A stretch of DNA of 64,000 nt, taken from NCBI GenBank assembly GCA_028824015.1, contig JAPPFC010000046.1, positions 33,559-97,558 of the forward strand, written 5' to 3'. Shown piece after piece: positions 42,252 to 51,475 of this stretch. Below the pieces are notes generated by a model, which saw only the letters and a list, made by a program, of their open reading frames with translations, was not told the origin of the DNA and ran no database searches. Both the position numbers and the translations under genes were made by a program. Each line of letters starts with the position of its first letter. The stretch's first letter is position 1. The stretch comes from a bacterium. GTDB lineage: Bacteria; Actinomycetota; Acidimicrobiia; Spongiisociales; ZC4RG35.

Positions 42252-43088
42252 ATGTACGACTCCACTTCTGCATCCGATCGTTGGAAGGCCGACTTGGAGT
42301 CTTGGGCGATACCCGAGAGCGTTCTTCAGCAGGCCGACGAGTCGCCGTACGGGTGGCCGCCGGAGCTGTGGAGACGCCGCACCCAGGAGAGCCGTACCCG
42401 GTCCGAGACCACCCCCACCACCTCGCTGGTCACTGAGATGCTGGGACCGGACGGGACGCTGGTCGATGTGGGGGCGGGGACCGGTCGGAGCTGTCTTCCC
42501 TATGCGCGGGCGGGGCACAGCGTCACCGCGGTGGAGAAGAACCCCGGTATGGCGGACGGTCTTCGGGAAGAGGCCGACTCGGAGGGGCTGGAAGTGGAGG
42601 TGGTGGTGGGCGCCTGGCCGGATGCGTCCGCCTCCACTCCCATGGCGGACGTCGTGCTGTCGAGTCACGTTGTGTACGACGTGGCGGAGATCGGACCATT
42701 CGTGAGGGCTCTGGGGGGTCACTGCCGCCGGGGGGCGGTGGTGGAGATGACCAACCTCCACCCCTGGACGAGTATGAATTACCTCTATCGGGCCATTCAC
42801 GATCTTGATCGCCCCGAGGGTCCTTCGGTGGAGGACCTGGTGGAGGTGATCGTCTCCGAACTGGGCGCCGAGGTGGGGGTGGTGCGCTGGGAACGCGCCC
42901 CGGACCTGTGGTTCCGGACCTGGGAGGAGGTCCTGGCCTACTACGGGCGGCGGGTGGCGGTTCCCCGAACGAGACGGGCTGAGCTACGCCCGCTTCTGGA
43001 GGATCAAGTGGTGGAGAGAGACGATCGTCTCTATGTCGAAGAGGGCCCCCGGACTCTCGCCACCCTTTGGTGGTCGCCGGACCGCTGA
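42252..43088 (+). CDS. Class I SAM-dependent methyltransferase
   Basis: A 278-residue protein with the SAM-binding motif LVDVGAGTGRSCLPYARAGHSVTAVEKN, motif I plus the acidic residue of motif II, in a Rossmann fold starting near residue 68. The N-terminal SPYGWPPELWRRR and the C-terminal PDLWFRTWEEVLAYYGRR segments are unassigned. The substrate is unknown. It follows the PIG-L gene by 10 bp and probably shares its transcript; the tlyA block starts 48 bp downstream. Confidence 0.85.
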   Translation: MYDSTSASDRWKADLESWAIPESVLQQADESPYGWPPELWRRRTQESRTRSETTPTTSLVTEMLGPDGTLVDVGAGTGRSCLPYARAGHSVTAVEKNPGMADGLREEADSEGLEVEVVVGAWPDASASTPMADVVLSSHVVYDVAEIGPFVRALGGHCRRGAVVEMTNLHPWTSMNYLYRAIHDLDRPEGPSVEDLVEVIVSELGAEVGVVRWERAPDLWFRTWEEVLAYYGRRVAVPRTRRAELRPLLEDQVVERDDRLYVEEGPRTLATLWWSPDR

Positions 43089-43136
43089 GCGGTTAAGGAC
43101 GGCGAGGCGGGGGCGGGCGTTGCCATAATCAGGGAT

Positions 43137-43325
43137 ATGAGAGAAGACCCTCATCCAGAGAGCATCCCCTCCGGCGGTGAGGAGGGCGACGCCCGGCTGG
43201 CCGAGGCGCGCAGGGCGCTCGAGGAGTTGACCGATGAGGAGGGCGCCGATGGGCTGGCGCCCGCGGAGCGGCTGGCCGACCTGCTGGAGGGGTTGTTGGA
43301 GGGACAACAGGGAGAGGGAAGCTGA
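43137..43325 (+). CDS. Small conserved protein upstream of tlyA
   Basis: A 62-residue acidic, helical protein (LAEARRALEELTDEEGADG, then a leucine-rich ADLLEGLLEG helix). A small gene of about this size precedes tlyA in other actinobacteria (M. tuberculosis Rv1693), which supports its reality despite low complexity. The ATG at 43137 lies after an AGGG. The stop overlaps the next start. Confidence 0.65.
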   Translation: MREDPHPESIPSGGEEGDARLAEARRALEELTDEEGADGLAPAERLADLLEGLLEGQQGEGS

Positions 43326-44086
43326 ATAGGCGGCGGCTCGACCAGGAGTTGGTGGAGAGAGGACAGGCCGGGAGTCGCACCGAGGCCCGGCGGCTGATCA
43401 CCGCGGGCGGAGTGCGGGTGGAAGGAGTGCTCTCGCCGCGGCCCGCCACCCTGGTGGGGGCGGCGACCGCCATCTTCCTCACGACCGACGGGCCACGCTT
43501 CGTTTCCCGCGGGGGAGAGAAACTCGATCATGCCCTGGGTGTGCTGGGAGTCGATCCCGCGGGGAAGCGATGCCTGGACGTGGGGGCCTCCACCGGGGGA
43601 TTCACCGACGTCCTCCTCCAGAGAGGGGCGCGTCGGGTGACGGCTCTGGATGTGGGTTATGGCCAACTCCATCCCCGGCTGGCCCGGGATCCCCGGGTGG
43701 AGGTGATGGACCGGACCAACATTCGCCATGTGAATTCCTCACGGCTGGGGCCCTTCGAAGTGGTGGTGGCGGACCTATCCTTTATCTCGTTGTGTACGGT
43801 GGTCGACCGGCTGAGTGAGTTGGCCGAGGAGGGAGCGGACTGTTTGACTCTGGTGAAGCCTCAGTTCGAGGCGGGCCGCCGCCTGGTCGGAAAGAAGGGT
43901 GTGGTGCGAGATCCCCGGGTGCACTCGGAGGTGATACGCAAGGTGGGAGCCTGCCTCCTGGGAGCCCGTCTCGGTCCCAGGAGGGTGGTGGCGTCCCCGC
44001 TGCGGGGCGCCAAGTCGGGGAATAGGGAGTTCTTCTTGTGGTCGGTGAAAGGGGAAGCGGAGATGGAAGGATGGGAGGAGCGGTGA
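43322..44086 (+). CDS. tlyA: TlyA-family 16S/23S rRNA 2'-O-methyltransferase
   Basis: A 254-residue protein: an N-terminal S4 RNA-binding domain (RRRLDQELVERGQAGSRTEARRLITAGGVRV), then an FtsJ-like methyltransferase with CLDVGASTGGFTDVLLQRGA and VVVADLSFISL. TlyA methylates cytidines of 16S and 23S rRNA and sets capreomycin sensitivity in mycobacteria. The conserved RLD that opens the S4 domain requires a start upstream of GTG 43349. The only candidate is CTG at 43322, overlapping the previous stop (CTGA), with TTG 43346 as a shorter option. The NAD kinase and RecN follow. Confidence 0.88.
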   Translation: MNRRRLDQELVERGQAGSRTEARRLITAGGVRVEGVLSPRPATLVGAATAIFLTTDGPRFVSRGGEKLDHALGVLGVDPAGKRCLDVGASTGGFTDVLLQRGARRVTALDVGYGQLHPRLARDPRVEVMDRTNIRHVNSSRLGPFEVVVADLSFISLCTVVDRLSELAEEGADCLTLVKPQFEAGRRLVGKKGVVRDPRVHSEVIRKVGACLLGARLGPRRVVASPLRGAKSGNREFFLWSVKGEAEMEGWEER

Positions 44087-44877
44087 GAATCGGAGTGGTC
44101 CCCAACCGGGTCCGCGTGACGGCGGTGCGGTTCACCCGACACCTGGTGGCCGAGGCTGGCAGGCGCGGGTGGCAGGTGTGGGTGGACGACGGGGAGGGAT
44201 TGGACCTATCCGACCGGCCGACCGACCTGGTGATCGCCACCGGCGGAGACGGCACCATGCTGCGTGCGGTGAGCCTGGCCTACCGGGCGGACCGCCCGGT
44301 CCTGGGTTTCAACCTGGGGACGCTCGGCTTCCTGGCGGAGGCCGACCCCGGCCATCTCTCCCGAACCCTCGACCGCTTGGAACAGGGCGACTACCGGCTG
44401 GTGCCCCGGATGACGGTGATGGCCGAACTGAACGGGATTACCGACCTGGGAGTGAACGACGTCGTGGTGGAGAAGATCGACAGCCAGCGCCTGATCGAAC
44501 TGGAAGTGGAGGTCGACTCCGAACCGATGCTCTCCTACCGGGCGGACGGGTTGGTGATCAGCACTCCCACCGGCTCCACCGCCTACAGCTTCTCGGCGGG
44601 AGGACCCCTCCTCGACACCCGGGTGGACGCGCTGGTGATGACCCCGGTGGCGCCGCACTCCCTGTTCTCCCGGTCGCTGGTGCTCTCGCCCGAGTCGGTG
44701 ATCCGCTGCCGGGTGGCCCGCGACCGGCCGGTTCAGGTGTCGGTGGACGGCCGCACCACCGCCTCTCTGGGCATGGACGATGAAGTGGTGGTTCGCCGGG
44801 GGCCCCGGCCGGTGATGTTCGTGGCGTTCGAGCGGGTCGCCTTCTCCACTGTCGTTACCGAGCGGTTCGGACTGTGA
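44083..44877 (+). CDS. nadK: NAD kinase
   Basis: A 264-residue enzyme making NADP from NAD and ATP or polyphosphate. GGDGT (residues about 48-52) and the STPTGSTAYSFSAGG motif are conserved; VNDVVVEK lies between them. The GTG at 44083 overlaps the tlyA stop (GTGA) and has GGGAGG 4 bases upstream; an ATG 12 bases earlier is possible. The tlyA-NAD kinase-recN order matches M. tuberculosis Rv1694-Rv1696. Confidence 0.93.
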   Translation: MRIGVVPNRVRVTAVRFTRHLVAEAGRRGWQVWVDDGEGLDLSDRPTDLVIATGGDGTMLRAVSLAYRADRPVLGFNLGTLGFLAEADPGHLSRTLDRLEQGDYRLVPRMTVMAELNGITDLGVNDVVVEKIDSQRLIELEVEVDSEPMLSYRADGLVISTPTGSTAYSFSAGGPLLDTRVDALVMTPVAPHSLFSRSLVLSPESVIRCRVARDRPVQVSVDGRTTASLGMDDEVVVRRGPRPVMFVAFERVAFSTVVTERFGL

Positions 44878-44881
44878 GGCG

Positions 44882-46480
44882 ATGCTCGACGAACTGATCG
44901 TTGAGAACCTGGGGGTGATCGAGAGGGCGGAGTTCCGCCCCGGCCGGGGTCTGGTGGTGATAACCGGTGAGACCGGGGCGGGTAAGACCCTTCTCTTGGG
45001 GGCCCTCCGGCTCCTGATGGGAGAGGCGGCCGACGCCGGGGCGGTGGGCCCGTTCGGACCCGAGACGGTGGTGAGCGGCCGATGGATCGTGGACGGAGAG
45101 GAGATGGCGGTGACCCGCCGCGTCCCGAGCAAGGGAAGAAGCCGGGGGTACCTGGACGGGATGGTGGCCTCTGTCGCTTCGCTCTCGGAGGCGGTGGGTG
45201 GCCTGGTGGAGATCATCGGCCAGCAGGAGCACCTTCGACTGCGGCGGCCGGCGCAGGTGCGGGAGACTCTCGACGCCACCCTGGACGAAGAGGGCTCGAA
45301 GGCGTTGGCCTCCTACGAGGAGGGTTGGGAGGAGAGGCGCCGACTGGAGGGGGTGCGGGCCGAGTTGGGCGGGGGCCGGGCGGCCTTGGAGCGGGAACTG
45401 GACATGGTCTCCTTCCAAGCCGACGAGATCGGGGCTGCGGGGTTTTCTCCCGGGGACGACGCCCGGCTGATCTCCGATGCCCGCCGCCTTCGGAACCGGG
45501 AGGCGCTGCGCGGCCACCTGGGGAGGGCGGGGGAGTCCCTGTCGGCGGCGCGTGAGTCCCTGGGGGAGACCTCGGGCGAGTTGAATGCGGCATTGGCGCT
45601 CGATCCGGGCCTGGAGGAGCTGATGGCGGCGGTCGACTCGGCGGAGCAGTTCATGGAGGAGGCGGCCTACCAGGCGGAGGGCGCCGCAGAGAGCCTGGAC
45701 ACCGACGCCGGGATGCTCGAGGAGTTGGAACGCCGCCTCTCCCGGCTGGGCGATCTGCGTCGCAAGTACGGATCGACGCTGGAGGAGGTGCTGGCGTTCG
45801 GGGCCCGGGCGGAGCAGCGCCGTGAAGAGATCCGGGAGATGCTGGGGACCGCCGACGACCTGGAGGCCGACGTGGCGGCCGCGGAGCGGGAGGTCCTCCG
45901 CTGGGGCGAAGCGCTGACGGAGGCCCGGCGGCGGGCGGCCCGAAAGTTGGCCGAGACCGCACTGGGGCATCTCGGGGGCCTGGGCTTCGGAAGGCCGGTG
46001 CTGCGGTTCGAAGTCTCCGCGGCCCCGGCGGCCGCTCACGGTTGCGACCGGGTCCGCCTCCTGTTCTCATCCGATGAGCGGCTCACGCCCGGCGAGGTGG
46101 GAAGGGTGGCCTCGGGAGGGGAGTTGAGCAGGCTGGTGCTGGCGCTGCGCCTGGCGGGAGGGACCGGGACCGCTCCCACGATGATCTTCGATGAGGTGGA
46201 CGCCGGTCTGGGGGGAGCCGTGGCCCTGTCCCTGGGACGAAAGCTGGCGGCGGTCTCCCAGGGTACGCAGGTGCTGTGTGTCACCCACCTTGCCTCGGTG
46301 GCCGCCTTCGCCGACCACCACTGGGTGATAGCCCGGGAGGGCGCCGCCGCCTCACTGCGCCCGGTGGGCGGCGAGGAGCGGGTGGCGGAACTGTCCCGGA
46401 TGATCTCGGGCGACCCCGCCAGCGAATCAGGACGAAACGCCGCCCGCGAACTGCTGGCAACGGCAGCTTCCGCACGGTAA
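44882..46480 (+). CDS. recN: DNA repair protein RecN
   Basis: A 532-residue SMC-like ATPase of double-strand break repair. The N-terminal Walker A is GETGAGKT near residue 35. There are two long coiled-coil arms (about 150-370). The C-terminal ABC half has ASGGELSRLVLALRLA (signature) and MIFDEVDAGLGGAVA (Walker B), then VLCVTHLASVAAFADHH. It starts 4 bases after the NAD kinase stop. It lacks a LexA box of its own. A structured terminator-like region follows. Confidence 0.93.
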   Translation: MLDELIVENLGVIERAEFRPGRGLVVITGETGAGKTLLLGALRLLMGEAADAGAVGPFGPETVVSGRWIVDGEEMAVTRRVPSKGRSRGYLDGMVASVASLSEAVGGLVEIIGQQEHLRLRRPAQVRETLDATLDEEGSKALASYEEGWEERRRLEGVRAELGGGRAALERELDMVSFQADEIGAAGFSPGDDARLISDARRLRNREALRGHLGRAGESLSAARESLGETSGELNAALALDPGLEELMAAVDSAEQFMEEAAYQAEGAAESLDTDAGMLEELERRLSRLGDLRRKYGSTLEEVLAFGARAEQRREEIREMLGTADDLEADVAAAEREVLRWGEALTEARRRAARKLAETALGHLGGLGFGRPVLRFEVSAAPAAAHGCDRVRLLFSSDERLTPGEVGRVASGGELSRLVLALRLAGGTGTAPTMIFDEVDAGLGGAVALSLGRKLAAVSQGTQVLCVTHLASVAAFADHHWVIAREGAAASLRPVGGEERVAELSRMISGDPASESGRNAARELLATAASAR

Positions 46481-46512
46481 TTCCCGATCCAAGTGCCTGC
46501 CATAACCGAAAA

Positions 46513-46567
46513 CCAGTGGTGGTAGTCAATCGGCTTCGAACCGAGAGTCAGGACATACCACCACTGG
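46513..46567. repeat. 12-bp inverted repeat with inner hairpin, downstream of recN
   Basis: CCAGTGGTGGTA (46513-46524) and its perfect complement (46556-46567) enclose 31 bases that contain a second dyad (TCGG-cttcgaa-CCGA). On the minus strand the outer stem is followed by TTTTCGG, but no minus-strand gene lies there. It could be a structured RNA end, a terminator or a small mobile-element remnant. Confidence 0.5.
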
Positions 46568-46621
46568 GTAAATGTCATTGTGGCACAAAGGCCCGGGTCT
46601 GTCAATTGCCCGAAGATCCAG

Positions 46622-46661
46622 CGCGCAATCTGAAAGTAGTACTTTCAATCTGCGCGGTTTT
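46622..46661 (+). terminator. Terminator-like hairpin between recN and the enoyl-CoA hydratase gene
   Basis: CGCGCA-ATC-TGAAAGTA, one G, then TACTTTCA-ATC-TGCGCG forms a 14-bp stem with one symmetrical 3-base internal loop (46622-46656), followed by GTTTTC. It is the likely end of the recN transcript. The remainder of the 46481-46822 gap shows no coding sequence; TTGACA at about 46729 and TAATCT at 46810 are isolated promoter-like hexamers. Confidence 0.6.
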
Positions 46662-46822
46662 CTGGTATTGAGAAGGCGACGCCAAACAAGCAGGTCTCAT
46701 GCGAACCGGACAGATATAAACCTGCAGTTGACATTGAGTTATCACTTTCCAGCTCCTCGTTGGGCAGACGATGGATCCCTGGTGATGGTGCGCCCGGACT
46801 GAAATCGTCTAATCTGAGGGAG

Positions 46823-47587
46823 ATGAGCTTTGTTTTGGTAAAAGACGAGCCGCCGGTTACCCGGATCGTTCTCAATCAGGCTCGTCGCCGGAATCCCCTG
46901 GGCATGGAGACCATACGGCAGGTGATCGAGGCGTTGAACAGCCTCGATTCCGACTGCCAGGCGGTGGTGATCGCCGGGGAGGGGCCGGTTTTCTCGGCGG
47001 GCCATGACCTGAAGGAGATGATCGACCCCGAACCGGGCTTCGTGGAGGAGTTGTTCGACGTCTGCACGGAGATGATGCTCACCATTCACAATATTCCCCA
47101 GCCGGTGGTGGCTCGCGTGCAAGGCCCCGCGTATGCGGCCGGATGCCAACTGGTTGCCTCCTGCGACCTGACGGTGGCGGTGGACACGGCCACCTTCGCC
47201 ACCCCGGGAGTGAAGATCGGGCTGTTCTGCTCGACTCCAATGGTTCCGCTCAGCCGGGCCGTGGGACGCAAGCGGGCCTTGGAGATGCTCTTGACCGGCG
47301 ACCCGATCGACGCCCTCACCGCCCGGGAGTGGGGCCTCGTCAACCGGGTGGTGAGCCCGGCGGAGTTGGACGACACCATCGACGCGCTGCTCGGGCGGAT
47401 CACCGACTCCTCCCCGGCAGTGGTGGCGCTCGGCAAGGCGGCCTTCTACCGGCAGGAGGAGATCGCCGAGGAGGACGCCTACGCCTACACCAAGGGCGTG
47501 ATGGTGGCCAATGCGGCCATGAACGACGCCCAGGAAGGAATGGGCGCCTTCATAGAGAAACGCCCGCCGGTGTGGAGCGGCAGTTGA
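46823..47587 (+). CDS. Enoyl-CoA hydratase/isomerase family protein
   Basis: A 254-residue crotonase-fold protein. The oxyanion-hole segments FSAGHDLKEM and VQGPAYAAGCQLVASCDL are present. The catalytic-glutamate position of true hydratases (QGPAYAAGCQL region) has no obvious Glu pair, so it may be an isomerase or another crotonase. GAGGGAG precedes the ATG at 46823. The next gene overlaps its stop, forming a two-gene acyl-CoA unit inserted between recN and pyrG. Confidence 0.85.
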   Translation: MSFVLVKDEPPVTRIVLNQARRRNPLGMETIRQVIEALNSLDSDCQAVVIAGEGPVFSAGHDLKEMIDPEPGFVEELFDVCTEMMLTIHNIPQPVVARVQGPAYAAGCQLVASCDLTVAVDTATFATPGVKIGLFCSTPMVPLSRAVGRKRALEMLLTGDPIDALTAREWGLVNRVVSPAELDDTIDALLGRITDSSPAVVALGKAAFYRQEEIAEEDAYAYTKGVMVANAAMNDAQEGMGAFIEKRPPVWSGS

Positions 47588-49191
47588 GCAACCCGAGCCG
47601 GGTCGACGAGACCCTTCTCACTCCTCTTCTCTACCTGGAACGCTCGGCCCAGGTGTTCGGCGAAAAGACCGCCATCGTCCACGGGTCGCAACGTATCAGC
47701 TACCGGGAGATGGCCGAACACGCCACCCGGCTGGCCAGGGCTCTGCAAGCTTCGGGGATCGGCCCGGGAGACCGGGTCGCCTACCTGTGCCCCAACATTC
47801 CCGAGATGCTGATCGCCCATTTCGGCGTGCCGCTCGCCAAGGCGGTCCTGGTTGCGATCAACACCCGCCTCTCGGGGCCGGAGATCGCCTACATCCTGTC
47901 CCATTCGGGCGCCAGGGTCCTGGTGGCTGACACCGAACTCCTTCCCGCCGCGGCGCCTCACCTGAGCGGCTGTCCCGACCTGGAGGAGGTGATCGCCGTC
48001 GACGAGGTGGGCATCGAACCATCGGTGGATTCGGTTCCCTACCCGGAGTTCCTGGAGCGGGGGAGCGACGATCCGCTTCCATGGCGGGTCGACGACGAGT
48101 TCCGGACCATCTCCATCAACTACACCTCCGGAACCACGGGCCGTCCCAAGGGCGTCATGTACACCCACCGGGGCGCTTATCTGAACGCCATGTGCGAGGT
48201 GGTCCACTCCGGCTTCGACCGCGACTCGGCGTACCTGTGGACTCTTCCCATGTTCCACTGCAACGGGTGGTGCACCACCTGGGGGGTGACCGCGGTGGGC
48301 GGGCGCCACGTGTGCCTCCGGGCAGTGCGGCCCGACCAGATCTGGCGCCTCATCGGATCGGAGCGAATCAGCCACCTCAACGGAGCGCCCACCGTGCTGG
48401 TGGGGATGGCCAATCATCCCGCCGCCCGTCGTCTCGACGCTCCGCTCACCGTCACCACCGCCGGCGCCCCGCCCAGCCCGACCATCATCGGACAGATGGA
48501 GGAACTGGGCGCCAGGGTGGTGCACGTGTACGGGCTGACCGAGACCTACGGCCCCTACACGGTGTGCGAGACCCAGGAGGACTGGGCTTCCCGTTCCGGC
48601 GAGGAACGGGCTCGGCTCCTGGCACGCCAGGGGGTGGCGATGGTGGGCGCCGATCCCATCCGGGTGGTGGACGCTGAGATGAACGACGTTCCCCGCGACG
48701 GTGAGACCATGGGTGAAGTGGTGATGCGGGGGAACATCGTGATGTCCGGCTACTTCGACAACCCCGCCGCCACCGAGGAGGCCTTCCGGGGAGGGTGGTT
48801 CCACTCCGGGGACCTGGCGGTTTGGCACCCGGACGGCTACATCGAACTGCGGGACCGGGCCAAGGACATAATCATCTCCGGCGGCGAGAACATCTCCACC
48901 ATCGAGGTGGAGCAGGCGGTGGTGAGCCACCCGGCGGTGCTGGAGGGGGCGGTGGTCGCCATGCCCCATGACTACTGGGGGGAGCGGCCCAAGGCGTTCG
49001 TGGTGCTGAAGGAAGGCCAGAGCGCGCAACCGGAGGAGATCATCAACCATGTTCGAGATCGTCTCGCCCACTTCAAGGCGCCGGATCTGGTGGAGATAAT
49101 GGAGGCTCTGCCCAAGACATCCACCGGAAAGGTCCAGAAGTTTGTCCTGAGAGAGGACCTCTGGGAGGGAAAGGGCAAACAAATCAACTGA
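47584..49191 (+). CDS. Fatty acyl-CoA synthetase-like AMP ligase
   Basis: A 535-residue acid:CoA ligase resembling the long/medium-chain group with the LPMFHCNGW motif. The P-loop YTSGTTGRPKG is near residue 183, the GLTETYGPYTVCE region near 319, and GWFHSGDLAVWHPDGYIELRDRAKDIIISGGENIS forms the hinge. PKTSTGKVQKF has the catalytic Lys. The TTG at 47584 overlaps the enoyl-CoA hydratase stop (TTGA); GGAG is upstream. Together they activate and hydrate an acyl chain, identity unknown. Confidence 0.88.
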   Translation: MSNPSRVDETLLTPLLYLERSAQVFGEKTAIVHGSQRISYREMAEHATRLARALQASGIGPGDRVAYLCPNIPEMLIAHFGVPLAKAVLVAINTRLSGPEIAYILSHSGARVLVADTELLPAAAPHLSGCPDLEEVIAVDEVGIEPSVDSVPYPEFLERGSDDPLPWRVDDEFRTISINYTSGTTGRPKGVMYTHRGAYLNAMCEVVHSGFDRDSAYLWTLPMFHCNGWCTTWGVTAVGGRHVCLRAVRPDQIWRLIGSERISHLNGAPTVLVGMANHPAARRLDAPLTVTTAGAPPSPTIIGQMEELGARVVHVYGLTETYGPYTVCETQEDWASRSGEERARLLARQGVAMVGADPIRVVDAEMNDVPRDGETMGEVVMRGNIVMSGYFDNPAATEEAFRGGWFHSGDLAVWHPDGYIELRDRAKDIIISGGENISTIEVEQAVVSHPAVLEGAVVAMPHDYWGERPKAFVVLKEGQSAQPEEIINHVRDRLAHFKAPDLVEIMEALPKTSTGKVQKFVLREDLWEGKGKQIN

Positions 49192-49237
49192 ATGTGGTAT
49201 CTTTGCCTAGCGTGCCGCGAAAGCTTGTGCTCCGAAG

Positions 49238-50890
49238 ATGACCCGGTACGTGTTCATCACCGGCGGGGTGGTCTCCAGCCTCGGTAAGGGAATCACGGCC
49301 GCCTCCCTCGGGCGGCTGCTCAAGAGCCGGGGTCTTCAGGTCGTCATCCAAAAACTCGACCCCTACATAAACGTCGACCCGGGGACGATGAACCCCTTCC
49401 AGCACGGAGAGGTGTTCGTCACCGATGACGGGGGGGAGACCGACCTGGACCTCGGGCACTACGAGCGGTTCACCGGGGAGCACCTGCGGCAACTCTCCAA
49501 CGTGACGTCGGGCTCCGTCTATCTGTCCGTGATCAGAAAAGAACGCCGCGGCGCCTACCTGGGCGACACGGTGCAGGTGATTCCGCACATCACCAACGAG
49601 ATCAAGTCTCGAATACGCAGGCTGGGTGAGGAGTCCAACGCGGACGTGGTGATCACCGAGGTGGGAGGCACGGTCGGCGACATCGAGAGCCTGCCGTTCC
49701 TCGAGGCCATCCGGCAGTTCGGCAAGGAAATGGGCCCGCAGAACATCGCCTACATCCACGTCACCCTGGCGCCGTTTCTCAAGACGTCCGAGGAGATGAA
49801 GACCAAGCCCACCCAGCATTCGGTGGCCGAACTCCGCTCGAAGGGAATCTCCCCGGATGTGATCGTGGTCCGCTCCGAACAGCCCATCGACGCATCCATC
49901 CGCCAGAAGATCAGCCTGTTCTGCGACGTTCCTCCTGAAGCCGTGATCAGCGCGTCGGACACCGACAACATTTACCGTATGCCCCTCCTCCTCCATGAGG
50001 AGGGCCTGGACGAGGTGATCTGCCGTCGCCTCTCCCTCCACACTCTCACCCCGACCCTGGACCGGTGGCGGGAGATGCTGGACCGGATGGATTCGGCGGC
50101 CGACCCGGTACGGGTGGGGATGGTCGGAAAGTACGTGGACCTACCCGACGCCTACGCCTCGGTGGTGGAAGCGCTTCACCACGCGGCGGCGGCGGTGGGC
50201 AGGAAGCTGGAGATCGAGTGGATCCTGTCGGAGAACCTCACCGGGATGCTGGTCCCCGGCGTGCTGGCCCACCTGGACGGCATCGTCGTGCCGGGGGGCT
50301 TCGGAGGGAGGGGGATCGAGGGGAAGATCTCGGCGATCGCCTACGCCCGCCAGGCGGAGGTCCCCTTCCTGGGCCTGTGCCTGGGTCTGCAGTGCGCGGT
50401 GATCGAGTTCGCCCGCAACCGCCTGAAGCTGGACCGCGCCAACAGCACCGAGTTCGATGCCGACACTCCCCACCCGGTGATCGACCTTATGCCCAGCCAG
50501 GAAGGGGTGGAGGACAAGGGCGGGACCATGCGCCTGGGTCTCTATCCGGCCAGCCTCGCCAGGGGGTCCCTGGTGCGCAGTCTCTACGAGTCGGACCTTG
50601 TGTACGAGCGCCATCGGCACCGCTGGGAGGTGAACCCACGCTACCGGAGGGCCCTTGTCGAGGGGGGATTGGTGCTGTCGGGGGTGTCTCCCGACGGGGT
50701 GCTGGTGGAGTTCATCGAGTTGCCCTCCCATCCGTTCTTCGTCGGTACCCAGGCGCATCCCGAGTTCCTCTCCCGCCCCGATCATCCTCATCCGCTTTTC
50801 CGGGGTTTCATGGAGAAGGCCGCGGCCCGGCGCAGCCTGCGGGATGACCAGGCTTCCCGAGCGGAGGTGGCGACCCCCCGGCACCGGTGA
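49238..50890 (+). CDS. pyrG: CTP synthase
   Basis: A 550-residue enzyme making CTP from UTP, ATP and glutamine. The N-terminal synthetase starts with [21 protein letters not shown] [18 protein letters not shown] and has [13 protein letters not shown] and the GGTVGDIES motif. The C-terminal class I glutamine amidotransferase has [19 protein letters not shown] (nucleophilic Cys near 380) and HPEF. It follows a possible promoter after the acyl-CoA ligase. The NUDIX gene overlaps its stop (GTGA), as in M. tuberculosis Rv1699-Rv1700. Confidence 0.97.
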   Translation: MTRYVFITGGVVSSLGKGITAASLGRLLKSRGLQVVIQKLDPYINVDPGTMNPFQHGEVFVTDDGGETDLDLGHYERFTGEHLRQLSNVTSGSVYLSVIRKERRGAYLGDTVQVIPHITNEIKSRIRRLGEESNADVVITEVGGTVGDIESLPFLEAIRQFGKEMGPQNIAYIHVTLAPFLKTSEEMKTKPTQHSVAELRSKGISPDVIVVRSEQPIDASIRQKISLFCDVPPEAVISASDTDNIYRMPLLLHEEGLDEVICRRLSLHTLTPTLDRWREMLDRMDSAADPVRVGMVGKYVDLPDAYASVVEALHHAAAAVGRKLEIEWILSENLTGMLVPGVLAHLDGIVVPGGFGGRGIEGKISAIAYARQAEVPFLGLCLGLQCAVIEFARNRLKLDRANSTEFDADTPHPVIDLMPSQEGVEDKGGTMRLGLYPASLARGSLVRSLYESDLVYERHRHRWEVNPRYRRALVEGGLVLSGVSPDGVLVEFIELPSHPFFVGTQAHPEFLSRPDHPHPLFRGFMEKAAARRSLRDDQASRAEVATPRHR

Positions 50891-51429
50891 GCTTCCGGCT
50901 GCTCGGCCTTCGCAACGTGGGGCGGGGGAGGATCCTCACATACCAGAGGCTGCATCTTCGGACCGGTGAGGGCACGACGGTGGTCAGGGACGTGATCCGC
51001 CACCGGGGAGGAGTGGGAGTCCTTCCGGTGTGGGAGGATGAGGTGACGCTGATCAGCCAGTACCGGGTGGCGGTCGGCGAAGACGTGCTGGAGATCCCGG
51101 CGGGAAAGCTCGAGGAGGGGGAGGCATCCCCGCGGGAGGCGGCTTCGAGGGAGTTGTGGGAGGAGACCGGCCTCCGGGCGGGGCGACTGGTGGACCTGGG
51201 GGAGATACTGCCTTCGCCGGGCTACACCGACGAGCGGATCAGGCTGTTCGCCGCCCAGGACCTGGTGTGGGGCGAGAGAAGCCCCGATGGCGCCGAGGAG
51301 CGGGAAGCCCGGGTGATCACGGTGAAAACCAGCCACGCCATCGAGATGATCGAATCGGGCAGGATCCGGGACGCCAAGACGGTGGTGGCGCTGCTGCGGT
51401 GGATGGCCGGGATGGGGTCGGTGGCCTGA
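50887..51429 (+). CDS. NUDIX hydrolase, ADP-ribose pyrophosphatase-like
   Basis: A 180-residue NUDIX protein. The box [23 protein letters not shown] lies near residues 73-95, followed by the ADP-ribose pyrophosphatase pattern of [15 protein letters not shown]. It hydrolyses ADP-ribose or a similar nucleoside diphosphate. The GTG overlaps the pyrG stop (GTGA). This gene is the neighbour of pyrG in mycobacteria as well (Rv1700), so it is part of the ancestral block. It is convergent with the DUF1697 gene. Confidence 0.9.
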   Translation: MSFRLLGLRNVGRGRILTYQRLHLRTGEGTTVVRDVIRHRGGVGVLPVWEDEVTLISQYRVAVGEDVLEIPAGKLEEGEASPREAASRELWEETGLRAGRLVDLGEILPSPGYTDERIRLFAAQDLVWGERSPDGAEEREARVITVKTSHAIEMIESGRIRDAKTVVALLRWMAGMGSVA

Positions 51430-51475
51430 CCGGACGGCCGATCTCCCCCTTGCTCTCGGGACCGGTTGGGGGCCT

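Noticed and set aside
46530..46560. A tRNA-like TTCGAA loop on the minus strand
   Set aside because: The T-stem pairs only four bases and no acceptor stem, anticodon arm or CCA end can be built around it.
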